From JBBDWJ01 sp963824095 (lineage in GTDB: Bacteria; Acidobacteriota; Terriglobia; Bryobacterales; UBA6623), in the NCBI GenBank assembly GCA_963824095.1, contig CAWGNS010000007.1:434001-498000 (forward strand): a DNA stretch of 64,000 nucleotides, given 5' to 3'. The translations under genes were made by a program, and so were the position numbers. The notes below the pieces were generated by a model. That model did not search any database. It was not told where the DNA came from and worked only from the letters and a program-made list of their open reading frames with translations. This document shows, piece after piece, positions 34,158 to 43,203 of this stretch. Within the stretch, counting starts at the first letter, position 1. Every line of letters begins with the position of its first letter.

Positions 34158-37100
34158 ATGGCTAAACGGCTGTTGTGTGTTTTCTTTTTGCCGGCTCTGA
34201 TCTGGGCGCAGTCTTACACTGCGTCGATCCGAGGAATCGTCACCGACGCTACGCAGTCGGCCGTACCCGGGGCCACGATCGTCGTCACCGACGTGGACCG
34301 CAATCTGAAACGAACCACCGAGTCGGATGCGCTCGGCCGCTACAACTTCACCGCCCTGCCGCCCGGCAGCTACACCCTCAGTGTGGAGGCCGCGGGCTTC
34401 AAAAGATCCGACGTACCCTCGTTTGAACTCGCGGTACAACAGCAGGCGGCGATCAACGTCGAGTTGAGCGTCGGAGACGTGAGCACGACGATCGAGGTGC
34501 AGGCCGCGGCCACGCTGCTGAACACCACCGAGGCCACCAACGGCCAGGTGCTCGAGGACCATACGCTGCAAACGGCGCCGCTGTTAGGCCGCAGCCCGAT
34601 GTCGTTGGTGGTGCTGACGGCGGGCGTGGTGCCCACCGAAGCCGACGCCGGCGGAACGGCCAGCGTCAATTTCGTGGCCAACGGCACGCGCTACGCGACC
34701 GCCGAGGTGGTGCTCGACGGCGCGGCCATCAGCGGCGTCGAGCAGAACAGCAGCATCACCGACCTGAAGTATTCGCCCTCGGTCGATGTCATCGAGGAGT
34801 TCAAAGTCCAGACGAACTTCTTCAGCGCCGAGTTTGGCAACACGGGCGGCTCGATCGTGAACATGGTTTCGAAAAGCGGCACCAACGAAATCCACGGTGT
34901 GGGCTACGAATTCATGCGAAACGCGACGCTCAACGCCAATAGCTTCTTCAATAACCGCGAGGGCGAACCGCTGCCCGACTTCACGCGCCACACCTTTGGC
35001 GGCACCATCGGCGGCCCGGTCGTCCTCCCCAAACTCTACAACGGCAAGAGCCGCACGTTCTTCTTCTTCGATTTCGAGCAGCAGCGCGCCAACAGCCCCA
35101 CTTCGCTGCAGGCCAGCGTGCCGACCGAACTCCAGAAGGCCGGCGATTTTTCCGAGACGCTGCGTTCGAACGGCAAGCTCTACCCGATCTTCAACCCCTT
35201 CGATACCTACGAGGACGAAGACGGATTGACGTTCCGGAATCCGTTCCCGGATAACAAAATCCCGATGTCGATGCAGAACCCGATCGCGCGCGGCTTCCTG
35301 CAGTACTGGCCGGGGCCGACCTCCGACGGCGACGAGTTCACCCACGTCAACAACTTCTACAAAGTCGGCACCAACTCGAGCCTCGGCAACCAACTGGACC
35401 TCAAGATCGACCACAACATCAACGACAAGCAGCGCCTCACGGGCCGCTACAGCGCCAACTGGGGAAACAGCAACCCCACCAATCTCTGGGGCAACATCTC
35501 CAACAGCCTCAACAACGGGTCGCACCGCACGCAGAACGGCGTGCTCGACTACACCCGTACCCAAAACCCCACCACGGTGATCACCACGCGCATCAGCGTG
35601 CTGCGCAACCACGTGCTGAGCACCCCGATCAGCACCGGCTTCGACGCCACTACGCTGGGCCTCTCGCCCACGTTTCAGGCGCTGGGCGTGCTGCATTTTC
35701 CGCGTGTTTCGGTGACCGGTTTCCGGTCGCTGGGCATGGGAGGCTGGTCGCTGATCCGGCAGGGCGAAGATGTGGGGCTGATCAACGGCAGCGTCACCAA
35801 GATTACCGGCCCGCACATTTTCAAGGCCGGCGCCGAGTTCCGGTCCTATCATGAAAACTACTTCCAGCCGGGCTATCCGTCGGGCACGCTCAGCTTTAAC
35901 CGCAGCATTACGGGCGAGGACCCCGACGCCAACAGCTCGAGCCAGGGCAACGGCCTGGCCACGATGTTGCTGGGCTGGGGCAGCGGCGGCAGCACCGACA
36001 CCGACTATCCGACGGCCACCGCTTCCCGTTACTTCGGAACCTACCTGACCGATGACTGGAAGATCACCCGCAACCTGACGCTCAACCTGGGCGTCCGCTA
36101 CGATTTCGATATTCCGCGCACCGAGCGTTACGACCGGCTCAACTGGTTCGACTACAACGCCGTGTCGCCTCTGGCGGGCCAGGTGCCGGAGTTCCCCGAC
36201 CTGAGGGGCGTCATGATGTACGCCGGCGGCGGCAACCGCCGCAGCCCCTACCTCGGCGACAAGAACAACATTCAGCCGCGCATCGGCATCGCCTATGCGC
36301 TCGGCGACAAGATGTCGGTGCGCGCCGGTTACGGCATCTACTACTCGGTTTCCCGCGCTTCCATCAAAGGCGAGGTCGGCTCGGCATTCCGCTCGGGCAC
36401 CGACATTCCGTTCAGCCTCGACTTCAACAAGACGCAGTACGCCACGTTGGACAACCCGTTCCCGAACGGACTGAACATCCCGCCGGGCCCGACGCGCGAT
36501 CCACTCGGCTACATCGGCCAGGGGTTCGACACCTATGACCCCTACACGATCAACCCGCAGATCCAGCAATGGAGCTTCTCGATCCAGCGCGAGGTGCCGG
36601 GCAACGGTGTGGTCGAGGTGCAATACAGCGGCAGCAAGGGAACGCACCTGTCGTTCGGCACCGACGACGTTCTGGGGAACCGCAACAAGCTCGACCCCAG
36701 CTACTGGTCGCTCGGCCGCGACGCGCTCGAGGAATTTGTACCCAATCCGTTCTACGGGGTGATTACGAATCCGCTGGCGACCACCTTGAAAGAGCCCGAG
36801 GTTCCCTATCAGCAGTTGCTGCTGCCCTACCCGCAGTACGAGGATTACGTGGGCGGCTACACTTCCCCGCCCTACATCGGCAACTCGATCTACCACTCCA
36901 TCCAGTTCAAATACGAGCGGCGCTTCTCGAAAGGGTTGTCGTTCCTGACGCACTACACGATTTCCAAGCTGATCACCGATTCCGACTCGCCGGGCACCGA
37001 CATCGACTGGATTGCCGGCTATACCGGTCTTCAGAACTGGAAAAACCTGCGGCTGGAGCGGTCGCTCGCCACCTTCGACATCCCCAAGCGGCTGGTGGTC

Positions 37101-37631
37101 AATTTCAGCTATGAGCTACCGATCGGCCGCGGCAAGGCGCTGGGCAAGAACATGGGCCGGCTGGCGGACGCCCTCATCGGCGGCTGGGAAGTCAGCTCGA
37201 TCCTGACCTTCAGCGCCGGTTACCCGATCGTGCCGCAACTGGATTCCCCCGATCTGCTGTCGGGAGATCAGCGCCCCGACCTGATCGGCGACCCGAGCAC
37301 CAGCGGCCCATCGAGCGAGCGCATCGATCACTACTTCAACGAAGCGGCGTTCTCGCAGCCCGAGCAGGATGTCTACGGCAGCGCGCCGCGCACCTTGCCC
37401 AACTACCGCACGTACGGCCTCCGCAACGGCGATTTCACCTTCATGAAGAACTTCAAGATCTCGGAAAGCAAGTCGATCCAGTTCCGCATGGAGTCGTACA
37501 ACCTCACCAACACGACGACCTTCGGAAGGCCCGACGAAGCCTTCGGCAGCGACACCTTTGGCGTGATCAACGACTACGCGCCCGGCCGCGGGGCGCGCCA
37601 GTTCCAGGTCGCCGTGAAGATCTACTACTGA
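34158..37631 (+). CDS. TonB-dependent receptor, Oar-like, with carboxypeptidase-regulatory domain
   Basis: Outer-membrane protein of 1157 residues. A signal peptide (MAKRLLCVFFLPALIWAQ) is followed by a CarboxypepD_reg-like beta domain (about residues 22-105: SIRGIVTDATQSAVPGATIVVTD ... LPPGSYTLSVEAAGFK), a plug domain (about 115-230) and a long beta-barrel to the C-terminal aromatic residue (QFQVAVKIYY). This architecture is the greatly expanded acidobacterial/Oar type, probably for uptake of oligosaccharides or other large ligands. The strong promoter, the AAGGGAG ribosome site and a terminator make it a single-gene unit. The secreted protein downstream may handle the same substrate. Confidence 0.95.
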   Translation: MAKRLLCVFFLPALIWAQSYTASIRGIVTDATQSAVPGATIVVTDVDRNLKRTTESDALGRYNFTALPPGSYTLSVEAAGFKRSDVPSFELAVQQQAAINVELSVGDVSTTIEVQAAATLLNTTEATNGQVLEDHTLQTAPLLGRSPMSLVVLTAGVVPTEADAGGTASVNFVANGTRYATAEVVLDGAAISGVEQNSSITDLKYSPSVDVIEEFKVQTNFFSAEFGNTGGSIVNMVSKSGTNEIHGVGYEFMRNATLNANSFFNNREGEPLPDFTRHTFGGTIGGPVVLPKLYNGKSRTFFFFDFEQQRANSPTSLQASVPTELQKAGDFSETLRSNGKLYPIFNPFDTYEDEDGLTFRNPFPDNKIPMSMQNPIARGFLQYWPGPTSDGDEFTHVNNFYKVGTNSSLGNQLDLKIDHNINDKQRLTGRYSANWGNSNPTNLWGNISNSLNNGSHRTQNGVLDYTRTQNPTTVITTRISVLRNHVLSTPISTGFDATTLGLSPTFQALGVLHFPRVSVTGFRSLGMGGWSLIRQGEDVGLINGSVTKITGPHIFKAGAEFRSYHENYFQPGYPSGTLSFNRSITGEDPDANSSSQGNGLATMLLGWGSGGSTDTDYPTATASRYFGTYLTDDWKITRNLTLNLGVRYDFDIPRTERYDRLNWFDYNAVSPLAGQVPEFPDLRGVMMYAGGGNRRSPYLGDKNNIQPRIGIAYALGDKMSVRAGYGIYYSVSRASIKGEVGSAFRSGTDIPFSLDFNKTQYATLDNPFPNGLNIPPGPTRDPLGYIGQGFDTYDPYTINPQIQQWSFSIQREVPGNGVVEVQYSGSKGTHLSFGTDDVLGNRNKLDPSYWSLGRDALEEFVPNPFYGVITNPLATTLKEPEVPYQQLLLPYPQYEDYVGGYTSPPYIGNSIYHSIQFKYERRFSKGLSFLTHYTISKLITDSDSPGTDIDWIAGYTGLQNWKNLRLERSLATFDIPKRLVVNFSYELPIGRGKALGKNMGRLADALIGGWEVSSILTFSAGYPIVPQLDSPDLLSGDQRPDLIGDPSTSGPSSERIDHYFNEAAFSQPEQDVYGSAPRTLPNYRTYGLRNGDFTFMKNFKISESKSIQFRMESYNLTNTTTFGRPDEAFGSDTFGVINDYAPGRGARQFQVAVKIYY

Positions 37632-37641
37632 TTGGATGGTG

Positions 37642-37677
37642 GCGCCGCTCCCGGCCAGCCGGGGGCGGCGCGCCTTT
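37642..37677 (+). terminator. intrinsic terminator after the TonB receptor
   Basis: GCGCCGCTCCCGGC and GCCGGGGGCGGCGC form a 14-bp stem with one wobble pair, followed by GCCTTTT. It begins 10 bp after the stop codon. The T-run is short (four), so efficiency is uncertain. Confidence 0.6.
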
Positions 37678-37700
37678 TGGCCGATTCGCAGCCTGAAAAG

Positions 37701-37725
37701 TGGCCCAGACAATCCTGTCTGTGCT
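37701..37725. repeat. second copy of the GGCACAGGCAATCCTGCCTGTGC-type repeat
   Basis: TGGCCCAGACAATCCTGTCTGTGC differs at few positions from the copy at 14388-14412, and the changes in the stem (CAGAC/GTCTG for CAGGC/GCCTG) are compensatory, which shows the hairpin is maintained. The rest of the gap to 37877 contains further imperfect inverted segments around 37775-37860 (CAGTCCCCACTT, AAGTGGCG, CACTGTCCCC), and no gene. Confidence 0.55.
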
Positions 37726-37877
37726 GCATCGCCTGTGGGCTCGAAGGCGACACGCTCGAAGGCGACAGTCCCCACTTCTGGCGCCGTTGAAAAACCGACA
37801 CTCTGCCGGGGTTCCCTGGCCGCGAAAAGTGGCGGCGGTCTCCGCGTGCACTGTCCCCGCCCGTACAAGAGGTAGTT

Positions 37878-40085
37878 ATGTCAGCAGCCCTAAGATGGCG
37901 CGTTGTTGGAATCGTTTTTGGCGCCGGCGTGTTGCTTGGTTGGATCGGCACGGCCGCCGCGCAGCAGATCGTCGTGGACGCCGCCGAATCCCACGCCGTG
38001 AATGCATTCCGTCCGCCGCGGGCCCTGGGCGGTTCGATCGACCGCCTACGCGGCGGAAAAACCAAAGAGGAAAACGAGCAGAATACGGACAGAATGCTGA
38101 CCAATCCGGTCCTCCAGGAAATGCTGGGCGCCGGATGGGGCACGGTCACCTATCGCCAGAACACGGAACTGATGATCGAGGCCTGGCACTGGAATCCGCA
38201 CGGCACCTGGAGTAACGCCGCCAAACAGGAAGGTTATTTCACCGGCAGCGCCGAGCCGACCGCCGAGAAGATCCGGCATTCGTGGGCTTACCCGCTGCCG
38301 CACCGCGGCGCCACCAAGGGCGACGGCAACGGCTGGTCGCGGCTCACCGACGGCGACCTCGCTTCCTACTGGAAGACCAACCCCTACCTGACCAAGGCCT
38401 ACACCGGCGAGGACGACGCGCTGCACCCGCAGTGGGTGATGATCGATCTGGGCGCGAAGACCCCGGTCAACGCCATGAAGATCGCCTGGGCCAACCCCTA
38501 CGCCAAGCGCTACTACGTGCAATTCTGGACGGGCGAGAGCGAGCCCTTCTACGACGGTATCAACAAAGGCACGTGGCAGACGTTCGCGCTGGGCACGGTT
38601 CTCGATGGCGCCGGAGGAACGCCCACGCTCAAGCTGGTGACCGACCCCATCGAGGTGCGCTACCTGCGCATCTGGATGACCGAATCGTCGAACACCTGCG
38701 ACACGCACGGCTCCGAAGACCCGCGCAACTGCGTCGGCTACGCCATCAACGAACTCTACGTCGGCACGTTATCCGCCGGCGGCCAGTTCAGCGACATCGT
38801 CAAGCACCTGCCGAGCCGCCAGCAGACCGTCACCTGGCCGTCGTCGGTCGATCCGTGGCACGCCGCCTCGGGCGTCGACTACGGGCAGGGCGACCAGATC
38901 GGGCTCGATTTCTTCTTCGACTGCGGCATCACGCGCGGCCTGCCGACGATGGTTCCGGTCGCGGTGCTATACACCATACCGGAAGACGCGGCCAACGAGA
39001 TTGCATATCTCTACAAACGCGGCTATCCGATCTCGCACATCGAGATGGGCGAGGAAGCCGACGGCCAACGCGTGCTGCCCGAAGACTACGCCACGCTCTA
39101 CGCGCAGTTTGCGAAGGCAATCCACAAACTCGTGCCCGAGGCCCCGTTGGGCGGGCCGTCGTACGAGGGCACGCCGGCCGACGTTGATTCCTGGGCGGAT
39201 GCCAACGGCCGCGTCTCGTTCACGCGCCGCTTCCTCGACTACCTGAAAGACCACGGACAGCTCAGCGACTTCACGTTCTTCTCGTTCGAGCACTATCCGT
39301 GTTTCAACCGAAGCTGCGCCGAATGGAGCTCCCTTTACGACGAGCCCGACAACATCCGGCAGGTGATCCAGGCCTGGCACGACAACGGTTTGCCCGCCGA
39401 CGTGCCGTTTTTCATGACCGAGGGAAACGACCTGCGCGACGGCGGAGCGGGCACGGTCAAATCGGGCCTCTGGCTGGCCGACTATGTCGGCGCCATGATG
39501 ACCGCCGGCGCCGGCGGCACCTACTACTTCCACTACATGGCGTCGGAGAACAGGCGCTCCGGCGGCTTTCTGCCGATCGATGAAAACAACCACGTCACCA
39601 GCTACACGCCGCAGTATCTGGCGGCGCAGGTGATCACCCAGCAATGGGCGCAGCCCGTCGACGAGGTCCACAAGCTGTTCCAGGCATCGAGCGACGTGAA
39701 GGACGACGCGGGCCACACGCTGGTCACCGCGTACGCCCTGCAGCGGCCCGACGGGCAATGGTCGATCCTGCTGATCAACAAAGACCCCGATCACGACCAT
39801 GCGGTGCGCGTGAAGTTTGCCGATCCGGTCGCAAAGGGGGACCGCTTCTTCAGCGGCACGGTGGACCGCGTGGTGTTCGGACCGGCCCAATACCAATGGC
39901 ACAACGACCCGGTCCCAGCCGGTGAAGCCCCGCCGCCGCGAGGCCGCCGCGGCCGGGGCGGCACCGGGCATGCCGATCCCGACGGCCCGCCGTCCCAATC
40001 GACCGTCGCCGCGGCCGGCGCCGATACCCTGTATTCGCTTCCCAAGGCGTCGATCATTGTGCTGCGCGGCAGGATCGGAAAATGA
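37878..40085 (+). CDS. large secreted protein: discoidin-like domain plus TIM-barrel-like glycosidase candidate
   Basis: A 735-residue exported protein. A signal/anchor helix (about residues 9-31) is followed by an N-terminal segment, a discoidin/F5-8C-like insertion (about 150-300: HPQWVMIDLGAKTPVNAMKIAWANPYAKRYYVQF ... VRYLRIWMTES) and a barrel-like part (about 340-600) with two acidic motifs in positions expected for clan GH-A catalysis: SHIEMGEEADGQ and FFMTEGNDLRDGG. A beta domain follows (LINKDPDHDHAVRVKF), interrupted by a Pro/Arg/Gly-rich loop. I cannot place it in a named glycoside hydrolase family; GH39- or GH79-like is a guess. AGAGGTAG upstream supports the ATG. Confidence 0.65.
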   Translation: MSAALRWRVVGIVFGAGVLLGWIGTAAAQQIVVDAAESHAVNAFRPPRALGGSIDRLRGGKTKEENEQNTDRMLTNPVLQEMLGAGWGTVTYRQNTELMIEAWHWNPHGTWSNAAKQEGYFTGSAEPTAEKIRHSWAYPLPHRGATKGDGNGWSRLTDGDLASYWKTNPYLTKAYTGEDDALHPQWVMIDLGAKTPVNAMKIAWANPYAKRYYVQFWTGESEPFYDGINKGTWQTFALGTVLDGAGGTPTLKLVTDPIEVRYLRIWMTESSNTCDTHGSEDPRNCVGYAINELYVGTLSAGGQFSDIVKHLPSRQQTVTWPSSVDPWHAASGVDYGQGDQIGLDFFFDCGITRGLPTMVPVAVLYTIPEDAANEIAYLYKRGYPISHIEMGEEADGQRVLPEDYATLYAQFAKAIHKLVPEAPLGGPSYEGTPADVDSWADANGRVSFTRRFLDYLKDHGQLSDFTFFSFEHYPCFNRSCAEWSSLYDEPDNIRQVIQAWHDNGLPADVPFFMTEGNDLRDGGAGTVKSGLWLADYVGAMMTAGAGGTYYFHYMASENRRSGGFLPIDENNHVTSYTPQYLAAQVITQQWAQPVDEVHKLFQASSDVKDDAGHTLVTAYALQRPDGQWSILLINKDPDHDHAVRVKFADPVAKGDRFFSGTVDRVVFGPAQYQWHNDPVPAGEAPPPRGRRGRGGTGHADPDGPPSQSTVAAAGADTLYSLPKASIIVLRGRIGK

Positions 40086-40377
40086 ACCGGCCCCGGCTGG
40101 AAATCCGGGGAATATCGCCGGGAGTATACTGGACGCAGCCTGAAGCGAAAACCGCCGACGCGGCGGCAACCTGCCAGACTCCGCCCCGAGGAAGCGCGGC
40201 GCCGCCGACACAGCAGCGCGCCTGAGGCTCGGCGAGATTCAAGCTCAAGGGGCGGTTCAGGCCCAGAGAGATGCAGGTCCGGTAGTGTTCAGGCCCATTG
40301 GTACTCCGACCCAGAGACACTCAGAACGAAAAGCGCATTCGGCAAAGCGACACTCAAACGCACCCAGGAGGCACGGC

Positions 40378-41973
40378 ATGGATCCCAAGACTCCCGACAC
40401 TCCCCCTTCTCCCGAGGCTCCGCAGGCGCCCAAAGACAGTCTCAATCGCCGCGAATTTCTGGCCCCGGCCGCCGCGGGTCTCGCGATGACGCTGGTCCCG
40501 CGGTATGTATTGGGCGGACCGGCCCACGTCGCGCCCAGCGACAAAATCGAGCTGGCTTACATCGGCTGCGGTACGCAGGGAACCCGCGAGCTGCTGCGGC
40601 TGATCGCCGTGCCGGAGGTGCAGATCGTCGCCGTTTGCGATCCGGTCAAAGACGGCACCAACTACGTCGACTGGGACAAGACCGGCCTGCGCGACAACGT
40701 CCGCAAGGCGCTTGGCGACTCCAACTGGGGCGCCGGCGTCAGCGGCATCCGCGCCGGCCGCGACATGGCCAAGGAAATCATCGAGACCTACTACGCCAAG
40801 GAACGCGGCGCCGAAAAATTCAAAGCCGTCGCTTCCTACGCCGACTTCCGCGAGCTGCTGGAAAAAGAAAACAGCCTCGACGCGGTCAAGATCATGACGC
40901 CCGACCACTTGCACGCCACGATTTCGATCGCGGCCATGAAGAAAGACAAGCACGTCCTGATTCACAAGCCGCTATCGAACCGCGTGGCCGAGGTCCGCAT
41001 GGTCGTCGACAGCGCCCGCAAGACCGGCGTTGCCACGCACTTGCTTGCCTGGCGCAGGGAGCTCACCGCGCTGCGCGAAATGCTGCTGGACGGCGCCATC
41101 GGTAATCTGCGCGAAGTCCACAACTGGACCGACCGCCCCTTCTGGCCGCAAGCGCTGAGCCTGCCCACCGACACGCCGCCCGTCCCGGCCGGCTTCGACT
41201 GGGATCTGTGGCTCGGCCCCTCGCTCGAGCGGCCCTATCACCCCAGCTACACACACGCCGTGTTTCGCGGCTGGTACGAATTCGGCGGCGGCAGCATCGC
41301 CGACATGGGCAACTATAGCCTGTGGCCGATCTTCATGGCTCTCGACCTGCCGGTGCCCTACAGCGTCGAAGCGCAGTGCAGCTCCAGTTGCGAAATCAAT
41401 GACCAGGTCAGCACGATCACCAGCAACGATTTCGCCTTCCCCTACGCCAACCGCCTCTGCTTCAAGTTTGCCGCCCACGGCCGCTGGCCCGAGCTCAAGC
41501 TCTACTGGTACGACGGAGGCATGCGCCCGTTCGCGCCCGACGAGCTGGTGGCGGACGGCAAACCGGTCCCGGCCACCGGCAGCCTCTTCATCGGCGACAA
41601 GGGAGTGATCCTCGACAACGAAATCGTCCCCGCGAAAAAGATGCGGCAGTACCGCGCCGCCAAGGGCATACCCGAGCCGCAGCCCGGACGCGAAGGGCAC
41701 GGCGGCAGGGGCGGAGTCCCCGAAGCCGAGTGGATTGCGGCCGTCAAGGGCGGCCCGGCCTCGACCGGCAACTTCCTCAACGCGGCCAATTGCTCGGAAA
41801 CGATCGCCCTGGCGGGAGCGGCCATTCGCTACAGCCGCACCCATTTCAACGAAGGCCATTGTGCGCCGGCCTTGTTGTGGGACAAAGAGAAGATGAGCTT
41901 CACCAACGCCGGCGAGGCGAACGCCTACCTGACGCGCGAATATCGCGACGGATGGAAGCTGACGGGGGTGTAG
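40378..41973 (+). CDS. TAT-exported Gfo/Idh/MocA family oxidoreductase
   Basis: A 531-residue NAD(P)-dependent oxidoreductase-like protein. After a Pro-rich start comes a twin-arginine signal (NRREFLAPAAAGLAMTLVP). The Rossmann domain begins LAYIGCGTQGTRELL, and the usual EKP lysine motif appears as HKPLSNR (LIHKPL), with His in place of Glu. The C-terminal alpha/beta domain contains GGGSIADMGNYSLWP. Such exported members are common in acidobacteria and planctomycetes, presumably acting on sugars. The ATG at 40378 has AGGAGGCA at ideal spacing. Preceded by the secreted glycosidase candidate, consistent with a carbohydrate role. Confidence 0.88.
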   Translation: MDPKTPDTPPSPEAPQAPKDSLNRREFLAPAAAGLAMTLVPRYVLGGPAHVAPSDKIELAYIGCGTQGTRELLRLIAVPEVQIVAVCDPVKDGTNYVDWDKTGLRDNVRKALGDSNWGAGVSGIRAGRDMAKEIIETYYAKERGAEKFKAVASYADFRELLEKENSLDAVKIMTPDHLHATISIAAMKKDKHVLIHKPLSNRVAEVRMVVDSARKTGVATHLLAWRRELTALREMLLDGAIGNLREVHNWTDRPFWPQALSLPTDTPPVPAGFDWDLWLGPSLERPYHPSYTHAVFRGWYEFGGGSIADMGNYSLWPIFMALDLPVPYSVEAQCSSSCEINDQVSTITSNDFAFPYANRLCFKFAAHGRWPELKLYWYDGGMRPFAPDELVADGKPVPATGSLFIGDKGVILDNEIVPAKKMRQYRAAKGIPEPQPGREGHGGRGGVPEAEWIAAVKGGPASTGNFLNAANCSETIALAGAAIRYSRTHFNEGHCAPALLWDKEKMSFTNAGEANAYLTREYRDGWKLTGV

Positions 41974-42114
41974 GAAACATTCACGACCGCAGGACAGACG
42001 GCATGCGGAAAATTCGGCCGCACCCTGAGAGATGCGGGCCTCAAGGGCGTACCCTTGCTGGCGGCGTGAGTATTCCAGCCGCGCTTCGACCCTGCGCTAC
42101 GGGGCTTTCGCGGT

Positions 42115-42470
42115 TTAGTGCACCTGGGTGACGAAAGTAAGCACGCTGTTCGCCGCTGTCGCCGTCGCTTCCCAGCAGCCCGCCGTCGGGAAATAAACAC
42201 CGGCGATCTGCAGGCCCGTCCGGTAGCCCCCAGGAATGTCTGCGCGCAGCGGACTGGACTCGCCGTCGAGGCGACGGCCGGTGATGGTAAGCGGCGCGCC
42301 CCACGGACGAAGCCACGCCGTCTTGTTTCCCTTCTCGCCCGAGACCGGACCGTGGACATCCACCAGGTGCCAAATGGTCTTGTCGGCATTCACATAGGCT
42401 CTTTCCCCGGAGTGAATGCACCAGTCTGTGTCGCGGGTAGGCCCCGGAGTCGCTCTGAGTCCGGGAACTG
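42115..42470 (-). pseudogene. 5'-truncated hypothetical protein gene
   Basis: The frame encodes about 118 residues, ending WEATATAANSVLTFVTQVH, with the readable core DTDWCIHSGERAYVNADKT and PTAGCWEATA; such WC-SGE ... GCWE proteins are exported domains in acidobacteria that normally begin with a signal peptide. Here the frame is closed upstream by TAG at about 42473 without any ATG before the conserved part (only an internal GTG at 42393). I therefore read it as the 3' remnant of a longer gene, cut at the left edge of the block that begins with the EAL fragment. Confidence 0.5.
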
Positions 42471-42477
42471 CCCCGGG

Positions 42478-43203
42478 CTACCGATCTAGCGGATCGGCCG
42501 GGGGGTGCGATTTCAAGAACTCCATGAGCCCTGGGGCGGCGAGGGGCTTGCTGAAAAGGAATCCTTGAATGAGATCACACCCTTCGGCGCACAGCAAGTC
42601 AAAATCGTCGCTTTCTTCGACTCCTTCCGCCGTGACCTCAAGACCGAGAGCGTGCGCCATGGCGATGATCGAGCTGAGCAGCGCCGAAGCCTTTGCATCC
42701 TTGCTGGCCCCGCTTACGAAACTTCGGTCAATCTTGACTACGTTGAAGGGAAACCGTTGCAGAGAAGTGAGCGAGGAATAGCCGGCCCCAAAGTCGTCGA
42801 GTGCCAAGCGTACGCCCATCAGCCTCAACTCTTTGAGCTTACTAGCCGTATCATCATCGTCATCCAACAAGAGGTTTTCCGTAATCTCCAACTCGAGGCA
42901 CCCCTCGGCGAGACCGCTCTTCTTCAGCGCATCGGAAACAACGTCCAATAGGTTTGCTTCTTTGATTTGCCGGGGAGAAAAGTTGACGGCCACACGAAGC
43001 GGCACACCAAGCTGCCGGGTCCACTCCACTGCCTGCTCGCAGGCTTTGGTCAGCAACCAACTGCCAATCGGGACAATCAGGCCGATCCCCTCCGCCACAG
43101 GCACAAATTCGTCCGGTGGTATGAGTCCCTTGTCTGGATGGTTCCAGCGAACCAGTGCTTCAGCTCCCACCACGGTGTGCCCGTATTCGTCGCATCCGCA
43201 CAT
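42478..43203 (-). pseudogene. EAL-domain c-di-GMP phosphodiesterase, 5'-truncated
   Basis: The 241 residues are an almost complete EAL domain: GAEALVRWNHP (the EAL motif), the metal/substrate residues in VNFSPRQ, LELEITENLL, the DDFGAGYSS loop, KIDRSFV and AEGVEE. Missing is the first strand (the family's LYYQPQVD) and anything N-terminal such as GGDEF, PAS or membrane parts. The apparent ATG at 43203 is accidental: it falls in sequence that belongs to the adjacent SBP56 gene on the other strand. Without strand 1 it is probably inactive. Base composition is lower in GC than the genes to the left. Confidence 0.75.

Noticed and set aside
34584..36953. 789-residue minus-strand open frame
   Set aside because: Antisense to the TonB receptor. 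It consists of Val/Ala/Arg-rich shadow sequence with no start signal or motif.
40121..40130. TATACT upstream of the Gfo/Idh/MocA gene
   Set aside because: No -35-like hexamer at proper spacing and about 250 bp from the ATG; not called.
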